The position numbers were made by a program, and so were the translations under genes. The notes beneath the pieces are model-generated. The model searched no databases and was not told the DNA's origin. It worked only from the letters and a program-made list of their open reading frames with translations. From Lacinutrix sp. MedPE-SW (lineage in GTDB: Bacteria; Bacteroidota; Bacteroidia; Flavobacteriales; Flavobacteriaceae): a stretch of 64,000 nt of DNA. The stretch's first letter is position 1, and every line of letters starts with the position of its first letter. Where the stretch lies: positions 62,001 through 126,000 of the forward strand of contig NZ_MPCX01000009.1 of the NCBI RefSeq assembly GCF_001874145.1. The letters are read 5' to 3'. Below are positions 18,780 to 27,222 of the stretch, in pieces.

Positions 18780-19853
18780 ATGGCACAATTCTATAAACTA
18801 AAAATACAAGATATATATAAGGAGACAGACGATACTTCGGTTGTTTCTTTCGCTGTTCCAGATAATTTAAAAAACGAATTCAAATTTCGTCAAGGTCAGC
18901 ATTTAACGCTAAAAGCAGATATTAATGGCGAAGATGTTCGTCGGTCATATTCGCTATGTTCTGGCCCAAACGATAACGAGTGGAAAGTTGCAGTAAAACA
19001 AATTTCCGGAGGTAAGTTTTCAAGCTATATAAATAATAATTTAAAAGCAGGAGACGAGTTAGAGGTTATGGTGCCAAGTGGTACCTTTGGTGTCGAGGTA
19101 CAGCCAGAAGCATCAAAAAATTATCTGTTTTTTGCAGCAGGAAGTGGTATCACGCCAGTGCTTTCAATGTTAAAAGCACATTTATCGGCAGAGCCTAACG
19201 CAACTTGCAAATTGTTTTACGTTAATAAAACAGCAAAATCAATAATCTTTAAAGAAGCCTTAGAGCAACTTCGAAACACATACTTTGGTAGACTAGAAAT
19301 CTATTATTTCTTAACCAAAGAACGTCGCGATATCGAGTTGTTTAACGGACGTTTTGACGATGAAAAGATGCAAGTTTTAACCAAAACGTTTATAGATATT
19401 CCAGACACGAGCGAAGTTTTCCTTTGCGGACCAGAAAAAATGGTACACTTTGTAAGCGACTACTTAATAAACGCAGGTTTACCTAAAGAACTCGTGCATT
19501 TCGAGTTATTCGTAACAGGTTTATCAGACGAAGATATTAAAAGAGCCGAGCGTCTAGCACAACAAAATGTAGAAGGAACAGAAGTAATCATAGTCGATGG
19601 CGGAAAAGAATTCGCCTTCACCATGACCAAAGAGTACGATAACATTCTCGATGCAGCCTTAGGTGCAGGAGCCGATTTGCCATTCGCCTGCAAAGGTGGC
19701 GTTTGTAGCACCTGCAAATGCGAGGTCATAGAAGGAAACGTAGAAATGAAAATAAATTACGCGCTAGACGATAAAGAAGTCGCGCAAAACCTGGTGCTAA
19801 GCTGTCAAGCAGTACCAACAACAGATAAAGTAATCGTCGATTTCGACGTGTAA
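18780..19853 (+). CDS. paaE: Phenylacetyl-CoA epoxidase reductase subunit PaaE
   Basis: PaaE passes electrons from NADPH to the di-iron oxygenase PaaA. Visible domains in the 357 residues are a FAD-binding barrel with RRSYS at 54-58, an NAD(P) domain with GSGITP at 121-126 and a CGPE motif near 216, and a C-terminal plant-type [2Fe-2S] ferredoxin with Cys304, Cys309, Cys312 and Cys342. The domain order and length match the family. Here it is the first structural gene, before paaABC, whereas E. coli has it after paaD. The second half uses noticeably more C-ending codons (GAC, ATC, TTC, GCC) than neighbouring genes. Confidence 0.95.
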   Translation: MAQFYKLKIQDIYKETDDTSVVSFAVPDNLKNEFKFRQGQHLTLKADINGEDVRRSYSLCSGPNDNEWKVAVKQISGGKFSSYINNNLKAGDELEVMVPSGTFGVEVQPEASKNYLFFAAGSGITPVLSMLKAHLSAEPNATCKLFYVNKTAKSIIFKEALEQLRNTYFGRLEIYYFLTKERRDIELFNGRFDDEKMQVLTKTFIDIPDTSEVFLCGPEKMVHFVSDYLINAGLPKELVHFELFVTGLSDEDIKRAERLAQQNVEGTEVIIVDGGKEFAFTMTKEYDNILDAALGAGADLPFACKGGVCSTCKCEVIEGNVEMKINYALDDKEVAQNLVLSCQAVPTTDKVIVDFDV

Positions 19854-19892
19854 AATTTCTTTGAAAAAAGGAATCTTAAAATAATAATTTTA

Positions 19893-19972
19893 GCGTTACC
19901 CAAAAGGGTCAGGCTTTCCACTATATCTTTTTTGAGAAAAACAAAAAAGGATGTCGTTGCAATCCTTAACGC
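19893..19972 (+). repeat. GCGTTA...TAACGC intergenic element, copy A
   Basis: This is an 80-bp element bounded by GCGTTA and TAACGC inverted ends. It contains an AAGGGTC block, GGCTTTCC, TATATCTTTTTT and a matching AAAAAAGGAT, so it can fold into a long hairpin. Related copies lie at 27903-27988 (inverted) and 35620-35701. Confidence 0.8.
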
Positions 19973-20059
19973 GCCAACAGCAAAAGGCCAACAGCCAACA
20001 GCTAATAAAAAAGAAGTTCAACAAGCTAAAAGCCAAAAGCTAGTAGCTAAAAGCTTAAG
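19973..20059 (+). repeat. Degenerate heptanucleotide tandem array before paaA
   Basis: Consecutive 7-nt units read GCCAACA, GCAAAAG, GCCAACA, GCCAACA, GCTAATA. A 17-nt interruption follows, then GCTAAAA, GCCAAAA, GCTAGTA, GCTAAAA, GCTTAAG. The array starts at the end of repeat copy A and stops 3 nt before the paaA ATG. Confidence 0.75.
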
Positions 20060-20062
20060 ATT

Positions 20063-21019
20063 ATGAGTGAAGAACAAGTAAAAAATTTAGAAGAACAATT
20101 CGAAGCACGTATCGCAAGAGACGAGAAAATCGAACCAAAAGATTGGATGCCAGAAAAATATCGTAAAACGCATATTAGGCAAATGTCGCAACACGCACAT
20201 TCCGAAATTGTAGGTATGCTTCCAGAAGGTAACTGGATTACAAGAGCACCATCTTTAAGACGTAAAGTAGCATTGCTTGCAAAAGTGCAAGACGAAGCAG
20301 GACATGGATTATATCTATATTCAGCAACCGAAACTTTAGGTATTTCTAGAGAAGAAATGTACGAGCAGTTGCACACAGGTAAAGCAAAATATTCATCTAT
20401 TTTTAACTATCCAACCATTACTTGGGCAGATATGGGAGCCATTGGCTGGTTAGTTGATGGCGCAGCAATTATCAATCAAGTACCACTGTGTAACACGTCT
20501 TATGGGCCATATGCAAGAGCAATGATTCGTGTGTGTAAAGAAGAAAGTTTCCACCAACGTCAAGGGTATGAAATCATGATAAAATTGGCAAACGGAACAC
20601 CAGAACAAAAAGAAATGGCACAAGATGCTTTAAATCGTTGGTGGTGGCCAAGTTTAATGATGTTAGGCCCAACAGATGCAGAGTCAATTCATACAGCACA
20701 ATCTATGAAATGGAAACTAAAACGTAAGTCTAACGACGATTTACGTCAGCAGTTCATAGACCAAACCGTTCCACAAGCAGAATTAATAGGTTTAACCATT
20801 CCAGATCCAGATTTAAAATGGAATGAAGAACGCCAAAGTTATGACTTTGGAGAAATCGATTGGGACGAGTTTTGGCAAGTTGTAAAAGGTCATGGACCAA
20901 TGAATAAGGAACGCATGAAAGCAAGAGTAAATGCATGGGAAAATGGAGCATGGGTTCGTGACGCAGCAATGGCACATGCCGAAAAGAAACAAGATAGAAA
21001 AGAGAAGAAGGCGGTTTAA
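20063..21019 (+). CDS. paaA: Phenylacetyl-CoA epoxidase catalytic subunit PaaA
   Basis: PaaA is the di-iron monooxygenase subunit that, with PaaB, PaaC and PaaE, converts phenylacetyl-CoA to the ring 1,2-epoxide. The 318-residue protein carries the carboxylate-bridged iron motifs DEAGH (77-81) and EESFH (about 160-164) in a four-helix bundle, plus the typical block [18 protein letters not shown]. The C-terminus is Lys-rich. The start follows a heptanucleotide repeat with no clear ribosome binding site. Confidence 0.97.
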   Translation: MSEEQVKNLEEQFEARIARDEKIEPKDWMPEKYRKTHIRQMSQHAHSEIVGMLPEGNWITRAPSLRRKVALLAKVQDEAGHGLYLYSATETLGISREEMYEQLHTGKAKYSSIFNYPTITWADMGAIGWLVDGAAIINQVPLCNTSYGPYARAMIRVCKEESFHQRQGYEIMIKLANGTPEQKEMAQDALNRWWWPSLMMLGPTDAESIHTAQSMKWKLKRKSNDDLRQQFIDQTVPQAELIGLTIPDPDLKWNEERQSYDFGEIDWDEFWQVVKGHGPMNKERMKARVNAWENGAWVRDAAMAHAEKKQDRKEKKAV

Positions 21020-21076
21020 TAAAGTTAAATGGTCAATGACTTTTGATTTAAAAATCAGTTAGCAAATAATCACCAT

Positions 21077-21235
21077 GTTGAAATGCAGAATAACAAAATG
21101 AAATCGTTAAGAATTTTTGAAGCCTTGGAAAAAATTTAGATTTCATTTTGAGGTTTTAAAACTCTAAAAGAAGTTTTAAAAATTCCTCATTTCAACTTGA
21201 ACTTTTGGTTCGTTTTGTTTCAAGACAAAATGAAC
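21077..21235 (+). repeat. Multi-hairpin intergenic element, copy 1
   Basis: The outer arms GTTGAAATG (21077-21085) and CATTTCAAC (21188-21196) enclose two hairpins: AAAATGAAATC/GATTTCATTTT (21095-21105 with 21139-21149) and TTTTAAAACT/AGTTTTAAAA (21154-21163 with 21172-21181). A separate 3' hairpin lies at 21208-21235. The overall shape is a three-way junction plus a tail stem-loop. Copies 2 and 3 are at 27048-27206 and 25579-25720. Confidence 0.8.
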
Positions 21236-21270
21236 ATAAAGAAAAAAGAAAATATAAATATAATTAATAA

Positions 21271-21292
21271 GATACCTGTTTTTACAGGCATT
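21271..21292 (+). repeat. Start-proximal hairpin before paaB
   Basis: GATA then stem CCTGT/ACAGG (21275-21279 with 21284-21288), then CATT, ending 7 nt before the paaB ATG. It belongs to a set of five similar hairpins (see paaJ, paaZ, aminotransferase, E1). Confidence 0.75.
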
Positions 21293-21299
21293 AAAAATT

Positions 21300-21587
21300 A
21301 TGTCAACAAAAAATTGGCCCTTATGGGAAGTATTCGTAAGAAGTAAAAACGGATTAGAACATCGTCACTGCGGAAGTTTACACGCAGCAGATGAGGAAAT
21401 GGCATTAGAAAACGCAAGAGATGTCTACACCAGAAGAAGCGAAGGTGTAAGTATTTGGGTGGTAGAATCTAAGCATATTACAGCATCCAATCCTGAGAAT
21501 AATGGTGAAATGTTTGAACCTGCTCAAGATAAAGTATATCGTCATCCAACATTTTACGATTTACCAGACGAAGTAAAGCATATGTGA
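21300..21587 (+). CDS. paaB: Phenylacetyl-CoA epoxidase subunit PaaB
   Basis: This is a 95-residue protein, the small structural subunit of the PaaABCE epoxidase. The opening WPLWEVFVRSKNGLEHRHCG, the following HAADEEMALENARDVYTRR and the end FYDLPDEVKHM are characteristic of the family. The length is normal. It is separated from paaA by a 280-nt gap filled with repeat copy 1 and the start-proximal hairpin, which is unusual because paaA and paaB are normally tightly spaced. Confidence 0.96.
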   Translation: MSTKNWPLWEVFVRSKNGLEHRHCGSLHAADEEMALENARDVYTRRSEGVSIWVVESKHITASNPENNGEMFEPAQDKVYRHPTFYDLPDEVKHM

Positions 21588-21601
21588 TAAATCTTTGATT
21601 T

Positions 21602-21631
21602 GTCATCCTGAACTTGTTTCAGGATCTCATC
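21602..21631 (+). repeat. Short palindromic repeat GTCATCCTGAA type
   Basis: The TCCTGAA/TTCAGGA stem with a short loop is followed by TCTCATC. It lies between paaB and paaC. Near-identical copies precede paaD, paaG and paaH. Confidence 0.75.
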
Positions 21632-21647
21632 AAATGAAACAATTAAA

Positions 21648-22403
21648 ATGAAAAACGAAAACTTATACAAATACATACTTGGTATCGCAGACAATTCACT
21701 TATTCTTGGTCAAAGACTAGGAGAACTTACAGGTCACGGACCAAGCTTAGAAACAGATATTGCCTGTACAAATATTTCACTAGATTTATTTGGTCAAGTA
21801 CGAAGCTATTACCAATATGCAGCAAAAATAGCTGGTGATAATAGAACCGAAGATGATATTGCAATGCTTCGTAAAGAAAGAGAATATGTAAATGTGTTAT
21901 TGGTAGAACAACCAAATACCAATTTTGCATATACTATTGCACGTCAGTTTTTGTTCGATGTGTATCACTTTCTCTTTTTAACTCAATTAGAAAAAAGTAA
22001 GGATTTAACGCTTTCAGCAATTGCAACAAAGTCGCTAAAAGAAGTAAGCTATCATCAACGTTTTTCTACCGATTGGTTAAAACGATTGGGAGATGGAACA
22101 GCTGAAAGTAAAGAAAAAATGCAAGAAGCCATAGATGGTTTATGGACCTACACAGATGAGCTTTTTCATCAAACTGAAGCAGATAAAGCTATGGTTTCAG
22201 AAGGTGTTGGTGTAGATGTAACCAAACTAAAGGAAGCATATTACGAGAAAGTAGAAGCGGTTTTAAAAGAAGCAACTTTAACTGTTCCAGAATCTAAGTG
22301 GTTTCAAAAAGGAGGCAAACAAGGTATTCATACAGAACATTTAGGATATTTATTAAGCGATTTACAATACATGCAGCGTACCTATCCAAATATGGAATGG
22401 TAA
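21648..22403 (+). CDS. paaC: Phenylacetyl-CoA epoxidase subunit PaaC
   Basis: This is a 251-residue ferritin-like helical protein, the structural partner of PaaA in the epoxidase. It is related to PaaA but lacks the full set of iron ligands. Family blocks seen are LILGQRLGELTGHGPSLETD, KEVSYHQRFSTDWLKRLGDG and HTEHLGYLL. The start lies 16 nt after a short palindromic repeat. Confidence 0.96.
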   Translation: MKNENLYKYILGIADNSLILGQRLGELTGHGPSLETDIACTNISLDLFGQVRSYYQYAAKIAGDNRTEDDIAMLRKEREYVNVLLVEQPNTNFAYTIARQFLFDVYHFLFLTQLEKSKDLTLSAIATKSLKEVSYHQRFSTDWLKRLGDGTAESKEKMQEAIDGLWTYTDELFHQTEADKAMVSEGVGVDVTKLKEAYYEKVEAVLKEATLTVPESKWFQKGGKQGIHTEHLGYLLSDLQYMQRTYPNMEW

Positions 22404-22417
22404 CAAATCATTGATTT

Positions 22418-22446
22418 GTCATCCTGAACTTGATTCAGGATCTCAT
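22418..22446 (+). repeat. Short palindromic repeat before paaD
   Basis: The same GTCATCCTGAA...TTCAGGATCTCAT type as at 21602. An in-frame TTG inside it (22430) extends the paaD frame artificially. Confidence 0.75.
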
Positions 22447-22456
22447 AGAAAATAAT

Positions 22457-22957
22457 ATGACAACAACAGAGCAAAACATAGAATCAATATTAATTCCAAT
22501 TCTGGAAAAAGTGTCTGATCCTGAAATTCCAGTATTATCCATAATGGATATGGGAGTTGTACGTTCTGCTGTCATCGAAAATAATAAAGTGAAAGTTCAA
22601 ATCACACCAACCTATAGTGGTTGTCCAGCAATGGACGTGATTGGTGACGATATAAAAGCAGCTTTAAAAACCGCAGGATATGATTCTGAAATAGAATTAA
22701 TCCTTGCACCAGCTTGGACAACCGATTGGATTACACCAAGAGGACGAAAAGCACTAGAAGATTACGGTATTGCAGCACCTTTAAATGCAGAAGCAGATAA
22801 AGACGTGTTGCTAAATGGAAAACGATTGGTAAAATGTACTAATTGTGGTTCCACAAATACAAGATTAGTAAGTCAGTTTGGTTCTACAGCATGTAAAGCA
22901 CAATTTCAGTGCGACGATTGCCAAGAACCATTTGATTATTTTAAATGTCTCAAATGA
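22457..22957 (+). CDS. paaD: PaaD, iron-sulfur/maturation protein of the epoxidase
   Basis: This is a 166-residue protein. The N-terminal part is a DUF59/MIP18-like domain (DPEIPVLSIMDMGVVR; TPTYSGCPAMDVI) and the C-terminal part is a Cys-rich zinc-ribbon-like segment (CTNCGSTNTR, CDDCQEPFDYFKC). PaaD is thought to assist iron or iron-sulfur assembly of the epoxidase. I chose the ATG at 22457: the longer frame starts with TTG inside a palindromic repeat and would add nine residues derived from that repeat. Confidence 0.94.
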   Translation: MTTTEQNIESILIPILEKVSDPEIPVLSIMDMGVVRSAVIENNKVKVQITPTYSGCPAMDVIGDDIKAALKTAGYDSEIELILAPAWTTDWITPRGRKALEDYGIAAPLNAEADKDVLLNGKRLVKCTNCGSTNTRLVSQFGSTACKAQFQCDDCQEPFDYFKCLK

Positions 22958-22966
22958 TAATTTGTA

Positions 22967-22996
22967 GTCATCCTTAACTTGATTCAGGATCTCATC
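22967..22996 (+). repeat. Short palindromic repeat after paaD
   Basis: GTCATCCTTAACTTG then ATTCAGGATCTCATC; one arm has drifted relative to the copies at 21602 and 22418. Confidence 0.65.
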
Positions 22997-23034
22997 AGCA
23001 AAAACAAAAGAGAGATTATTAAATAAAACGATTT

Positions 23035-23061
23035 GTCATTCCGCACTTGATGCAGAATTCA
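23035..23061 (+). repeat. Short GTCATTCCGC-type repeat before paaG
   Basis: An imperfect TTC.GC/GC.GAA hairpin, a decayed relative of the 23911 copy, 13 nt before the paaG start. Confidence 0.55.
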
Positions 23062-23074
23062 AAATAAAAAACAT

Positions 23075-23857
23075 ATGAGTAAAAGCATTCTTTTAAAAAT
23101 AGAAAATAAAATAGCGTACATCACGCTAAACAGACCAGAAGTATTTAATAGTATAAATAGAGAAATGGCATTTTTATTTCAAGATACTTTAGATGCTTGC
23201 GCAGCAAATGCAGAAGTTAGAGCCATTGTAATCACTGGAGCAGGAAAAGCGTTTGGTGCTGGTCAAGATTTAAAAGAAGTTACAGATCCAGACTTAAATC
23301 CTGGTTTTAAAAAAATATTAGACGAGCATTATAATCCAATAATAATAAAAATCCGAGCGATTAAAAAACCAATTATCGCAGCAGTAAATGGTGTTGCAGC
23401 TGGAGCAGCAGCCAACATTGCCTTGGCCTGTGATATTGTTGTAGCACATGAAAAAGTGAATTTTATACAAGCATTTAGTTTAATAGGCTTAATTCCAGAT
23501 AGTGCAGGAACGTATTTTTTACCAAGATTAATCGGTTTTCAAAAAGCGCAAGCTTTAGCCATGTTAGGTGATAAGATTGGAGCTGAAGAAGCAGAAAAAA
23601 TGGGAATGATTTACAAAATGATTCCTTTAGAAAACTTTGAAGAAGACGTTAATAAACTCGCTTTAAAATTAGCAAACATGCCAACCTTAGCTCTAGGTAA
23701 AATTAAAGAAGCATTTAATGAGTCATTAACCAATACTTTAGAAGAGCAATTGGCTTTAGAATCTAAATTACAAATAGAAGCAGCAAGTAGTAATGATTAT
23801 GCCGAAGGTGTTGCTGCATTTATAGAAAAACGTAAACCAAATTTCAAAGGCAATTAA
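23075..23857 (+). CDS. paaG: Ring 1,2-epoxyphenylacetyl-CoA isomerase PaaG
   Basis: This is a 260-residue crotonase-fold enzyme that isomerises the ring epoxide to oxepin-CoA and later shifts a double bond in the beta-oxidation steps. The PaaG marks are GQDLKEV near 63, the oxyanion-loop NGVAAGAAANIALACD, and Asp142 in GLIPDSAGTYFLPR, the Asp used by PaaG in place of the usual Glu pair. It ends KPNFKGN, which is normal. It lies between two short repeats. Confidence 0.92.
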   Translation: MSKSILLKIENKIAYITLNRPEVFNSINREMAFLFQDTLDACAANAEVRAIVITGAGKAFGAGQDLKEVTDPDLNPGFKKILDEHYNPIIIKIRAIKKPIIAAVNGVAAGAAANIALACDIVVAHEKVNFIQAFSLIGLIPDSAGTYFLPRLIGFQKAQALAMLGDKIGAEEAEKMGMIYKMIPLENFEEDVNKLALKLANMPTLALGKIKEAFNESLTNTLEEQLALESKLQIEAASSNDYAEGVAAFIEKRKPNFKGN

Positions 23858-23860
23858 ATT

Positions 23861-23893
23861 GTCTTTATCCTGAACTCATTTCAGGATCTCATC
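23861..23893 (+). repeat. Short palindromic repeat after paaG
   Basis: A TCCTGAA/TTCAGGA stem (ATCCTGAACTCATTTCAGGAT) followed by CTCATC, the same family as at 21602. Confidence 0.7.
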
Positions 23894-23910
23894 TATTAAA
23901 TAACAGTTTT

Positions 23911-23936
23911 GTCATTCCGCACGCGATGCGGAATCC
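23911..23936 (+). repeat. Short GTCATTCCGC palindrome before paaH
   Basis: ATTCCGC/GCGGAAT with a 6-nt loop, 16 nt before the paaH start. It is the best-preserved member of this sub-family in the window. Confidence 0.75.
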
Positions 23937-23951
23937 ATAAAAAAGAAATAA

Positions 23952-25106
23952 ATGAACGTAGGAATAATAGGATCTGGTACAATGGGAAGTGGCATCGCAC
24001 AAGTTGCTGCAACTGCTGGTTGTAAAGTAAAATTATACGATACCAATCAAGCGGCTTTAGATAAAGCTAAAGCGAGTTTGGAGAAAATTTTAAATCGTTT
24101 AATTGAAAAAGGACGAATAAATACAGAAGAAAAAAACAGAATTCAATCTAACATTTCTTACGTAGATAGTCTAAAAGATTTAGCTGATGCCAACTTAACG
24201 ATCGAAGCTATTATTGAAAACTTAGATATCAAGAAAAAAGTGTTTTCAGAATTAGAAAGTTATGTTGCAGACGATTGTATAATCGCTTCAAACACATCTA
24301 GTTTATCTATAGCTTCTATTGCAGCTTCATTACAAAAACCAGAACGTTGCGTCGGAATTCATTTTTTCAATCCAGCACCTTTAATGAAATTGGTTGAGGT
24401 TATTCCAGCAATTCAAACCTCAAAAGAAGTACTTGAAAAATCAATTCAAACAATTAAAGACTGGAAAAAAGTAGTAGCAGTCGCTAAAGACACACCAGGT
24501 TTTATTGTAAATAGAGTCGCAAGACCTTTTTATGGCGAAGCTTTAAGAATTTATGAAGAAGGAATGGCGGATTTTGCAACTATAGATAATGCTTTAAAAA
24601 GCGTTGGTAAATTCAGAATGGGACCATTTGAACTTATGGATTTTATAGGAAACGATGTCAACTACACTGTAACCGAAACAGTATTTACAGCCTTTTATTT
24701 CGATCCAAGATATAAACCAGCATTCACACAAAAACGCTTTGCTGAAGCAGGATATTTAGGACGTAAGTCAGGAAAAGGCTATTATGATTATTCTGAAGGA
24801 GCTATAAAACCAGAACCAACAAAAGATGCAGCATTATCTGAAACTATTTTCAACAGAGTCTTAGTCATGCTAATTAATGAAGCAGCAGACGCACTATTTT
24901 TAAACATCGCATCTGCAGAAGATATAGACAATGCCATGACTAAAGGAGTTAATTATCCAAAAGGGTTATTGGCTTGGGCAGATGAAAAAGGCATCGATTG
25001 GTGTGTTAATAAAATGGATGAATTATATAACGAGTACCACGAAGATAGATACCGTTGCAGTCCATTATTACGTAAAATGAATAGAGAAAACAAAACGTTT
25101 TTTTAA
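23952..25106 (+). CDS. paaH: 3-Hydroxyadipyl-CoA dehydrogenase PaaH
   Basis: This is a 384-residue NAD-dependent 3-hydroxyacyl-CoA dehydrogenase. The dinucleotide motif GSGTMGSGIAQ is at about 7-17. The catalytic His and its surroundings read GIHFFNPAPLMKLVEVI, and the two helical C-terminal domains follow (KFRMGPFELMDFIGNDVN). In this pathway it oxidises 3-hydroxyadipyl-CoA to 3-oxoadipyl-CoA. It is longer than single-domain homologues (about 290) and has the duplicated C-terminal helical region. Its stop is followed immediately by the paaI start. Confidence 0.94.
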   Translation: MNVGIIGSGTMGSGIAQVAATAGCKVKLYDTNQAALDKAKASLEKILNRLIEKGRINTEEKNRIQSNISYVDSLKDLADANLTIEAIIENLDIKKKVFSELESYVADDCIIASNTSSLSIASIAASLQKPERCVGIHFFNPAPLMKLVEVIPAIQTSKEVLEKSIQTIKDWKKVVAVAKDTPGFIVNRVARPFYGEALRIYEEGMADFATIDNALKSVGKFRMGPFELMDFIGNDVNYTVTETVFTAFYFDPRYKPAFTQKRFAEAGYLGRKSGKGYYDYSEGAIKPEPTKDAALSETIFNRVLVMLINEAADALFLNIASAEDIDNAMTKGVNYPKGLLAWADEKGIDWCVNKMDELYNEYHEDRYRCSPLLRKMNRENKTFF

Positions 25107-25514
25107 ATGAAAGGCGAAGCAATTCCACATAAAATGTTAAGGCAGGACGCCTACAGCACGTGGCTAGGAATAGAAATTCTAGAATGCGAAATCGGACGCT
25201 GTAAAGTAGCAATGACTGTAAGAAAAGAAATGCTAAATAGCATGGGTAAAGCACATGGCGGAATCAGTTATTCCTTAGCTGATACAGCATTTGGATTTGC
25301 AGCAAATACACATGGTAAATATGCCGTTTCTATTGAAACAAGTATCAACCACATCGAAGCATTAAATGAAGGCGATTATTTAACAGCAGAATCTGTAATA
25401 GAAAACGTAAAAAATAAATTAGGTTTCAATATTATTGAAGTCAAAAGAGGAGAAGAATTAGTTGCACTTTTTAAAGGTGTTGTTTATCGAACAAATAAAG
25501 ATTGGGAAGAATAG
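25107..25514 (+). CDS. paaI: Phenylacetate-pathway thioesterase PaaI
   Basis: This is a 135-residue hot-dog-fold acyl-CoA thioesterase. PaaI-type enzymes hydrolyse dead-end aryl-CoA intermediates and so free CoA. Visible signs are the MLNSMGKAHGGISYSLADTAFG block (catalytic region with HGG and a following Asp) and SIETSINHIEAL. The ATG directly abuts the paaH stop (0 nt), so the two are translationally linked. The length is normal. Confidence 0.93.
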   Translation: MKGEAIPHKMLRQDAYSTWLGIEILECEIGRCKVAMTVRKEMLNSMGKAHGGISYSLADTAFGFAANTHGKYAVSIETSINHIEALNEGDYLTAESVIENVKNKLGFNIIEVKRGEELVALFKGVVYRTNKDWEE

Positions 25515-25578
25515 TATAGAATTAAAGCACTAACAAAATTAAAAAGTCAAATCCCTATTTCAATTCATAGAATTGAAC

Positions 25579-25720
25579 ATTGAAATGCAGAAATAATGAA
25601 TGAAGGAATGTAGATGCAAAGCGAAGCTTTAAGCACGTAATTCCGAAAGAGAATGTTGCTTTAGCAATTTCCTCATTTCAATATGATTTTTTGGTTCGTT
25701 TTGTATCAAGACAAAATGAA
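25579..25720 (+). repeat. Multi-hairpin intergenic element, copy 3 (diverged)
   Basis: The outer arms are ATTGAAATG (25579-25587) and CATTTCAAT (25674-25682), so the terminal G-C pair of the other copies has become A-T. The inner sequence is unrelated to copies 1 and 2 but still makes two hairpins: GGAAT...ATTCC enclosing AAAGC-GAA-GCTTT, and TTGC-TTTA-GCAA. The 3' stem-loop (25693-25720) is nearly identical. Confidence 0.75.
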
Positions 25721-25749
25721 TAGAAGAAAAAAGAAATAACAATATAAAA

Positions 25750-25770
25750 GCTCCTGTCTAAGCAGGCATT
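25750..25770 (+). repeat. Start-proximal hairpin before paaJ
   Basis: A CCTG/CAGG stem (25753-25756 with 25763-25766) followed by CATT, ending 4 nt before the paaJ ATG. Confidence 0.7.
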
Positions 25771-25774
25771 AATT

Positions 25775-26986
25775 ATGAAAGAAGCATACATAATAGACGG
25801 AATTAGAACACCAATAGGAAACTACAAAGGCACATTATCTGCTGTTCGTACAGACGATTTAGGCGCTTTAGTAATAGAAGAAGTTGTAAAACGTAATCCA
25901 AACATCCCAAAAGAAGCATACGACGATGTTATTATGGGTTGTGCCAACCAAGCAGGAGAAGACAATCGTAATGTTGCACGTATGTCTTCACTCTTAGCAG
26001 GATTGCCATTTACAGTTCCTGGAGAAACCGTTAACCGACTTTGTAGTTCAGGATTGTCAGCAATTATTCATGCAAATCGTGCCATAAAAACAGGCGATGG
26101 AGATGTTTTTATTTCTGGTGGAGTAGAAAACATGACACGTGGTCCATACGTTATGGCAAAACCATCATCAGCATTTGGAGGAGATTCAAAACTATATGAT
26201 TCTACTTTCGGATGGCGATTTGTAAACCCGAAAATGCACGAAATGTATGGCACAGATGGCATGGGAATGACTGCAGAAAACTTAGTAGAAAAATATAATA
26301 TATCTCGCGAAGACCAAGACAAATTCGCACTTTGGAGTCAGCAAAAGGCAACCAAAGCACAAGAAAACGGACGACTAGCAAAAGAAATTGTTACTGTCGA
26401 AATTCCGCAACGTAAAAAAGACCCAATTCAATTTTCAAAAGATGAGTTTGTAAAACCAACAACATCTCTTGAGGTTTTAGGAAAACTAAGAGCAGCCTTT
26501 AAAAAAGAAGGCGGAAGCGTAACCGCAGGAAATTCTTCTGGATTAAACGATGGCGCTGCAGCAACCATTATAGCGAGTGAAGATGCAGTAAAAAAGTATA
26601 ATCTTAAACCATTAGCAAAAATTGTAAGTTCTGCAGTGGTTGGTGTCGAGCCAAGAATCATGGGTATTGGTCCAGTGCAAGCGTCTAATAAAGCATTAGA
26701 AAAAGCAGGTTTAACCATGGACGATATGGATATCATCGAGCTTAACGAAGCCTTTGCAGCACAAGCTTTGGCCTGCATTCGCGCTTGGGGATTAGAAGAT
26801 AACGACCCAAGAATTAATCCAAACGGAGGCGCTATTGCTATCGGTCATCCGCTTGGCGTTACAGGAGCAAGAGTGGCGTATTCTGCGGCTTTAGAGTTGC
26901 AGGAGCAGAATAAGAAATATGCGTTGATTACCATGTGTATAGGCGTTGGACAAGGTTATGCAGCAATTATAGAAAGAGTAGAATAA
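25775..26986 (+). CDS. paaJ: 3-Oxoadipyl-CoA / 3-oxo-5,6-dehydrosuberyl-CoA thiolase PaaJ
   Basis: This is a 403-residue thiolase. The acyl-accepting Cys90 lies in NRLCSSGLSAI. The His motif GGAIAIGHPLGVTGAR and the second Cys in MCIGVGQG lie near the C-terminus. In the phenylacetate pathway it releases acetyl-CoA at two steps and yields succinyl-CoA at the end. The length is typical. The 260-nt gap before it holds the diverged multi-hairpin element and a start-proximal hairpin. Confidence 0.95.
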   Translation: MKEAYIIDGIRTPIGNYKGTLSAVRTDDLGALVIEEVVKRNPNIPKEAYDDVIMGCANQAGEDNRNVARMSSLLAGLPFTVPGETVNRLCSSGLSAIIHANRAIKTGDGDVFISGGVENMTRGPYVMAKPSSAFGGDSKLYDSTFGWRFVNPKMHEMYGTDGMGMTAENLVEKYNISREDQDKFALWSQQKATKAQENGRLAKEIVTVEIPQRKKDPIQFSKDEFVKPTTSLEVLGKLRAAFKKEGGSVTAGNSSGLNDGAAATIIASEDAVKKYNLKPLAKIVSSAVVGVEPRIMGIGPVQASNKALEKAGLTMDDMDIIELNEAFAAQALACIRAWGLEDNDPRINPNGGAIAIGHPLGVTGARVAYSAALELQEQNKKYALITMCIGVGQGYAAIIERVE

Positions 26987-27047
26987 AGAAATTAGAAAAT
27001 TGGCGATTCAGTTATAGGTTTTAGATTCAAAATGGCTGAAAGTCACC

Positions 27048-27206
27048 GTTGAAATGCAGAATAAAAAAATGAAATCGTTAAAAATTTTTGAAACCTTGGA
27101 AAAAATTTAGATTTCATTTTGAGGTTTTAAAACTGTGTAACAAGTTTTGAAAATTCCTCATTTCAACTTGAATTTTTGGTTCGTTTTGTTTCAAGACAAA
27201 ATGAAC
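27048..27206 (+). repeat. Multi-hairpin intergenic element, copy 2
   Basis: About 90 percent like copy 1 by eye. The outer arms GTTGAAATG (27048-27056) and CATTTCAAC (27159-27167) are identical to copy 1, both inner hairpins are retained, and the 3' stem-loop ends at 27206, 16 nt before the next gene. Confidence 0.8.
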
Positions 27207-27222
27207 ATTAAGAAAAAAATAA

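Noticed and set aside
19893-19972. Small RNA gene
   Set aside because: The element occurs in both orientations with inverted ends and has no promoter box of its own, so a repeat explains it better.
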